NCBI GenBank assembly: GCA_017437925.1
Contig: JAFRWQ010000108.1
Location: 1-6,644 of the forward strand
From: Bacillota bacterium
GTDB lineage: Bacteria; Bacillota_A; Clostridia; Peptostreptococcales; Anaerovoracaceae
Direction: 5' to 3'
Length of the DNA: 6,644 nucleotides
Positions 5,170-6,644 of this stretch are shown piece by piece. Below the pieces are notes generated by a model that made no database searches, was not told the DNA's origin, and saw nothing but the letters and a program-made list of their open reading frames with translations. Within the stretch, counting starts at the first letter, position 1, and each line of letters starts with the position of its first letter. Both the position numbers and the translations under genes were made by a program.

Positions 5170-6644
5170 ATGGCAAGAGTCAAATACGATCTGGGCCAGG
5201 TGCAGATGAACACCTCCGGCGGCGGCAGAAGGGGCAACATGAAGGCCGCCGAAAAGCCCAGGGATTTCAAGAGCTCCTGGATAATGGTGGTGAACTACAG
5301 CAGGAGCCTGCTCCCCATGGTCGCCGTGGGCATCATATGCGCCGTCCTCAGCGTGGTGCTGACGCTCTTCGGCCCCGACACCTTAAGAAAGATCACCGAC
5401 CTCATCACCGAAGGCATGGCGGGCGGGGTCATGGACACCCGGCAAATAGTCGCCCTGACCGTCAGGATAATGCTTATCTACGTGTTCAGCGCCCTCATCA
5501 CCTACGCCGAATCGTTTACGATGACCACCTATTCGGCAAGGCTCACCCAGCGCATGCGCAGGGAGATCTCGAAGAAGCTCAACCGCATACCTCTTTCGAG
5601 GGCCGACTCATCCAGCTTCGGAGACCTTCTGAGCAGGGTGACCAACGACGTCGACACCTTAAACGTCGCCCTGGACAGGACGGTCGCCGAGATGGCCGCC
5701 GCCATGATAACCTTCGCCGGCTGCGCGGTCATGATGCTCATAACCGACGTGAGGCTGGCCCTGTCGGCGATATTCTTCTCGCTGCTGGGCTTCGCCGCCA
5801 TGAGGTACATAATAAAGATATCCCAGCCCTACTTCATAAACCGCTCCATCTTTTTGGGCAGGCTCAACGGACACATCGAGGAGATGTACGCAGGCCACAT
5901 AGTCGTCAAGGCCTACAGCGGCGAGGACGAGTCGCGCAGGGTCTTCTCGGACATCAACGAAAAGCTCTACGAGACCAACTGGAGATCCCAGTTCCTAAGC
6001 GGCATGATGATGCCCATCATGGAGTTCGTGAGCAACCTGGGCTACGTCGCGGTCTGCGTCCTGGGGGCCTGGCTGGTCCAGAGGGGCGAGATCAAATTCG
6101 GCGTCATAGTGGCCTTCATAGTCTACGTCAAGCTCTTCACCCAGCCTCTTACCCAGGTGGCGGAGGGCACCACCTCTCTTCAGACCGCGGCCGCGGCTTC
6201 GGAGAGGATATTCCAGTTCCTTAAAGAGGAGGAGATGGAGGACGAGAGCGGAAAGGAGTCCGAGCCGGGCCTTGACGCCTCTTCGGAGATAGTCTTCGAC
6301 CACCTGAGCTTCGGCTACACCCCCGAAAAGAGGGTCATAAAGGACTTCAGCTTCAGGGTGAAGCCGGGAAGCCACGTCGCCATAGTGGGTCCCACCGGAG
6401 CCGGCAAGACCACTCTGGTAAACCTTTTGATGCGCTTCTATGAGCCCGATTCGGGCCGCATACTCATAGGCGGCAAGGATACCTCGCAGATGACCAGAGA
6501 GGCCGTCCACGCCCTGTTCTGCATGGTGCTTCAGGACACCTGGCTCTTCAACGGCACGGTGAGGGAGAACCTGGCCTTCGGCAAGAGGGAGGTAAGCGAG
6601 GAGGACATAATAAAGGCCTGCAAGGCCGCCGGCATACACAGGTA
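5170..6644 (+). CDS. Half-size ABC exporter, partner subunit, 3' end cut
   Basis: The frame is open for 491 codons from ATG 5170 to the right edge, so about 110-130 residues are probably missing. A polar N-terminal tail (1-36) with GGGRRGN precedes the membrane domain; such tails are usual in the second subunit of MarR-ABC-ABC operons. Helices lie near 47-68, 94-115, 171-192, 195-216, 284-304 and 309-330. The nucleotide-binding domain begins near 372: A-loop Tyr383, Walker A GPTGAGKTT (407-415) and Q-loop Gln455 (MVLQDTWLF). The signature, Walker B and switch His lie beyond the window. GGAGGAGG (5153-5160, within the previous gene) is 9 nt upstream, and only 1 nt separates the two genes. A second candidate start, Met24 (5239), has AAGGGG just before it and would drop most of the tail; I prefer 5170. 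By analogy with heterodimeric exporters, this subunit should carry the catalytic Glu and His and a non-canonical signature. Confidence 0.93.
   Translation, partial: MARVKYDLGQVQMNTSGGGRRGNMKAAEKPRDFKSSWIMVVNYSRSLLPMVAVGIICAVLSVVLTLFGPDTLRKITDLITEGMAGGVMDTRQIVALTVRIMLIYVFSALITYAESFTMTTYSARLTQRMRREISKKLNRIPLSRADSSSFGDLLSRVTNDVDTLNVALDRTVAEMAAAMITFAGCAVMMLITDVRLALSAIFFSLLGFAAMRYIIKISQPYFINRSIFLGRLNGHIEEMYAGHIVVKAYSGEDESRRVFSDINEKLYETNWRSQFLSGMMMPIMEFVSNLGYVAVCVLGAWLVQRGEIKFGVIVAFIVYVKLFTQPLTQVAEGTTSLQTAAAASERIFQFLKEEEMEDESGKESEPGLDASSEIVFDHLSFGYTPEKRVIKDFSFRVKPGSHVAIVGPTGAGKTTLVNLLMRFYEPDSGRILIGGKDTSQMTREAVHALFCMVLQDTWLFNGTVRENLAFGKREVSEEDIIKACKAAGIHR

Noticed and set aside
4650..5270. Open frame of 206 codons on the minus strand
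   Set aside because: It is antisense to the nucleotide-binding domain of the first exporter, with no ribosome binding site of note and no recognisable motif.
5337..6224. Open frame of 295 codons on the plus strand
   Set aside because: It is a shifted-frame reading inside the second ABC exporter gene. The translation is Arg/His/Gly-rich with no domain, while the true frame has membrane helices and Walker A.
5995..6639. Open frame of 214 codons on the minus strand
   Set aside because: It is antisense to the second exporter gene; the composition is typical of a shadow reading in GC-rich DNA.

Overview
The window comes from a bacterium, most likely an anaerobic member of the Bacillota (Clostridia-like). 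The evidence is the YchF sequence, strong AGGAGG-type ribosome binding sites, a MarR plus paired half-ABC exporter operon of a type common in Firmicutes, and consensus sigma-A promoters. The main block (about 812-6644) is GC-rich, roughly 60% on lines I counted by eye. It nevertheless uses many AGG (Arg) and ATA (Ile) codons. The genus cannot be told from this sequence.

Layout, left to right. (1) 1-811 is AT-rich (about 33-40% GC on sampled lines). It holds the 5' part of a DUF2971-family gene on the minus strand, cut by the left edge, and a 200-bp leader region with short repeats and palindromes; this block looks foreign relative to the rest. (2) 812-1909, minus strand: ychF, a complete universally conserved P-loop ATPase. 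(3) 1932-1971: a strong intrinsic terminator on the minus strand, between ychF and the gene upstream of it. (4) 1994-2860, minus strand: a complete fumarylacetoacetate hydrolase (FAH)-family enzyme. (5) 2861-3000: a divergent promoter region with an extended -10 promoter reading left and a near-consensus promoter reading right. The rightward promoter is overlapped by two tandem palindromes that look like a MarR operator. (6) 3001-6644, plus strand: an operon of a MarR-family repressor and two half-size ABC exporters. The first exporter gene is complete, starts at TTG and overlaps marR by 4 nt. The second starts 1 nt after the first ends and runs off the right edge.

How the genes work together: the two ABC half-transporters most likely form a heterodimeric exporter of the BmrC/BmrD or TM287/TM288 kind. 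The first subunit has Asp in place of the catalytic Glu and Gln in place of the switch His, so it supplies the degenerate ATP site. The MarR protein probably represses its own operon through the tandem operator and is released by a ligand, possibly a compound the pump exports. YchF and the FAH enzyme are co-oriented, but the terminator separates them. Nothing in the window links them functionally to the exporter, and I see no convincing evidence for a wholly new system. The points most worth checking are the marR operator, the AT-rich DUF2971 block and the terminator immediately before ychF.
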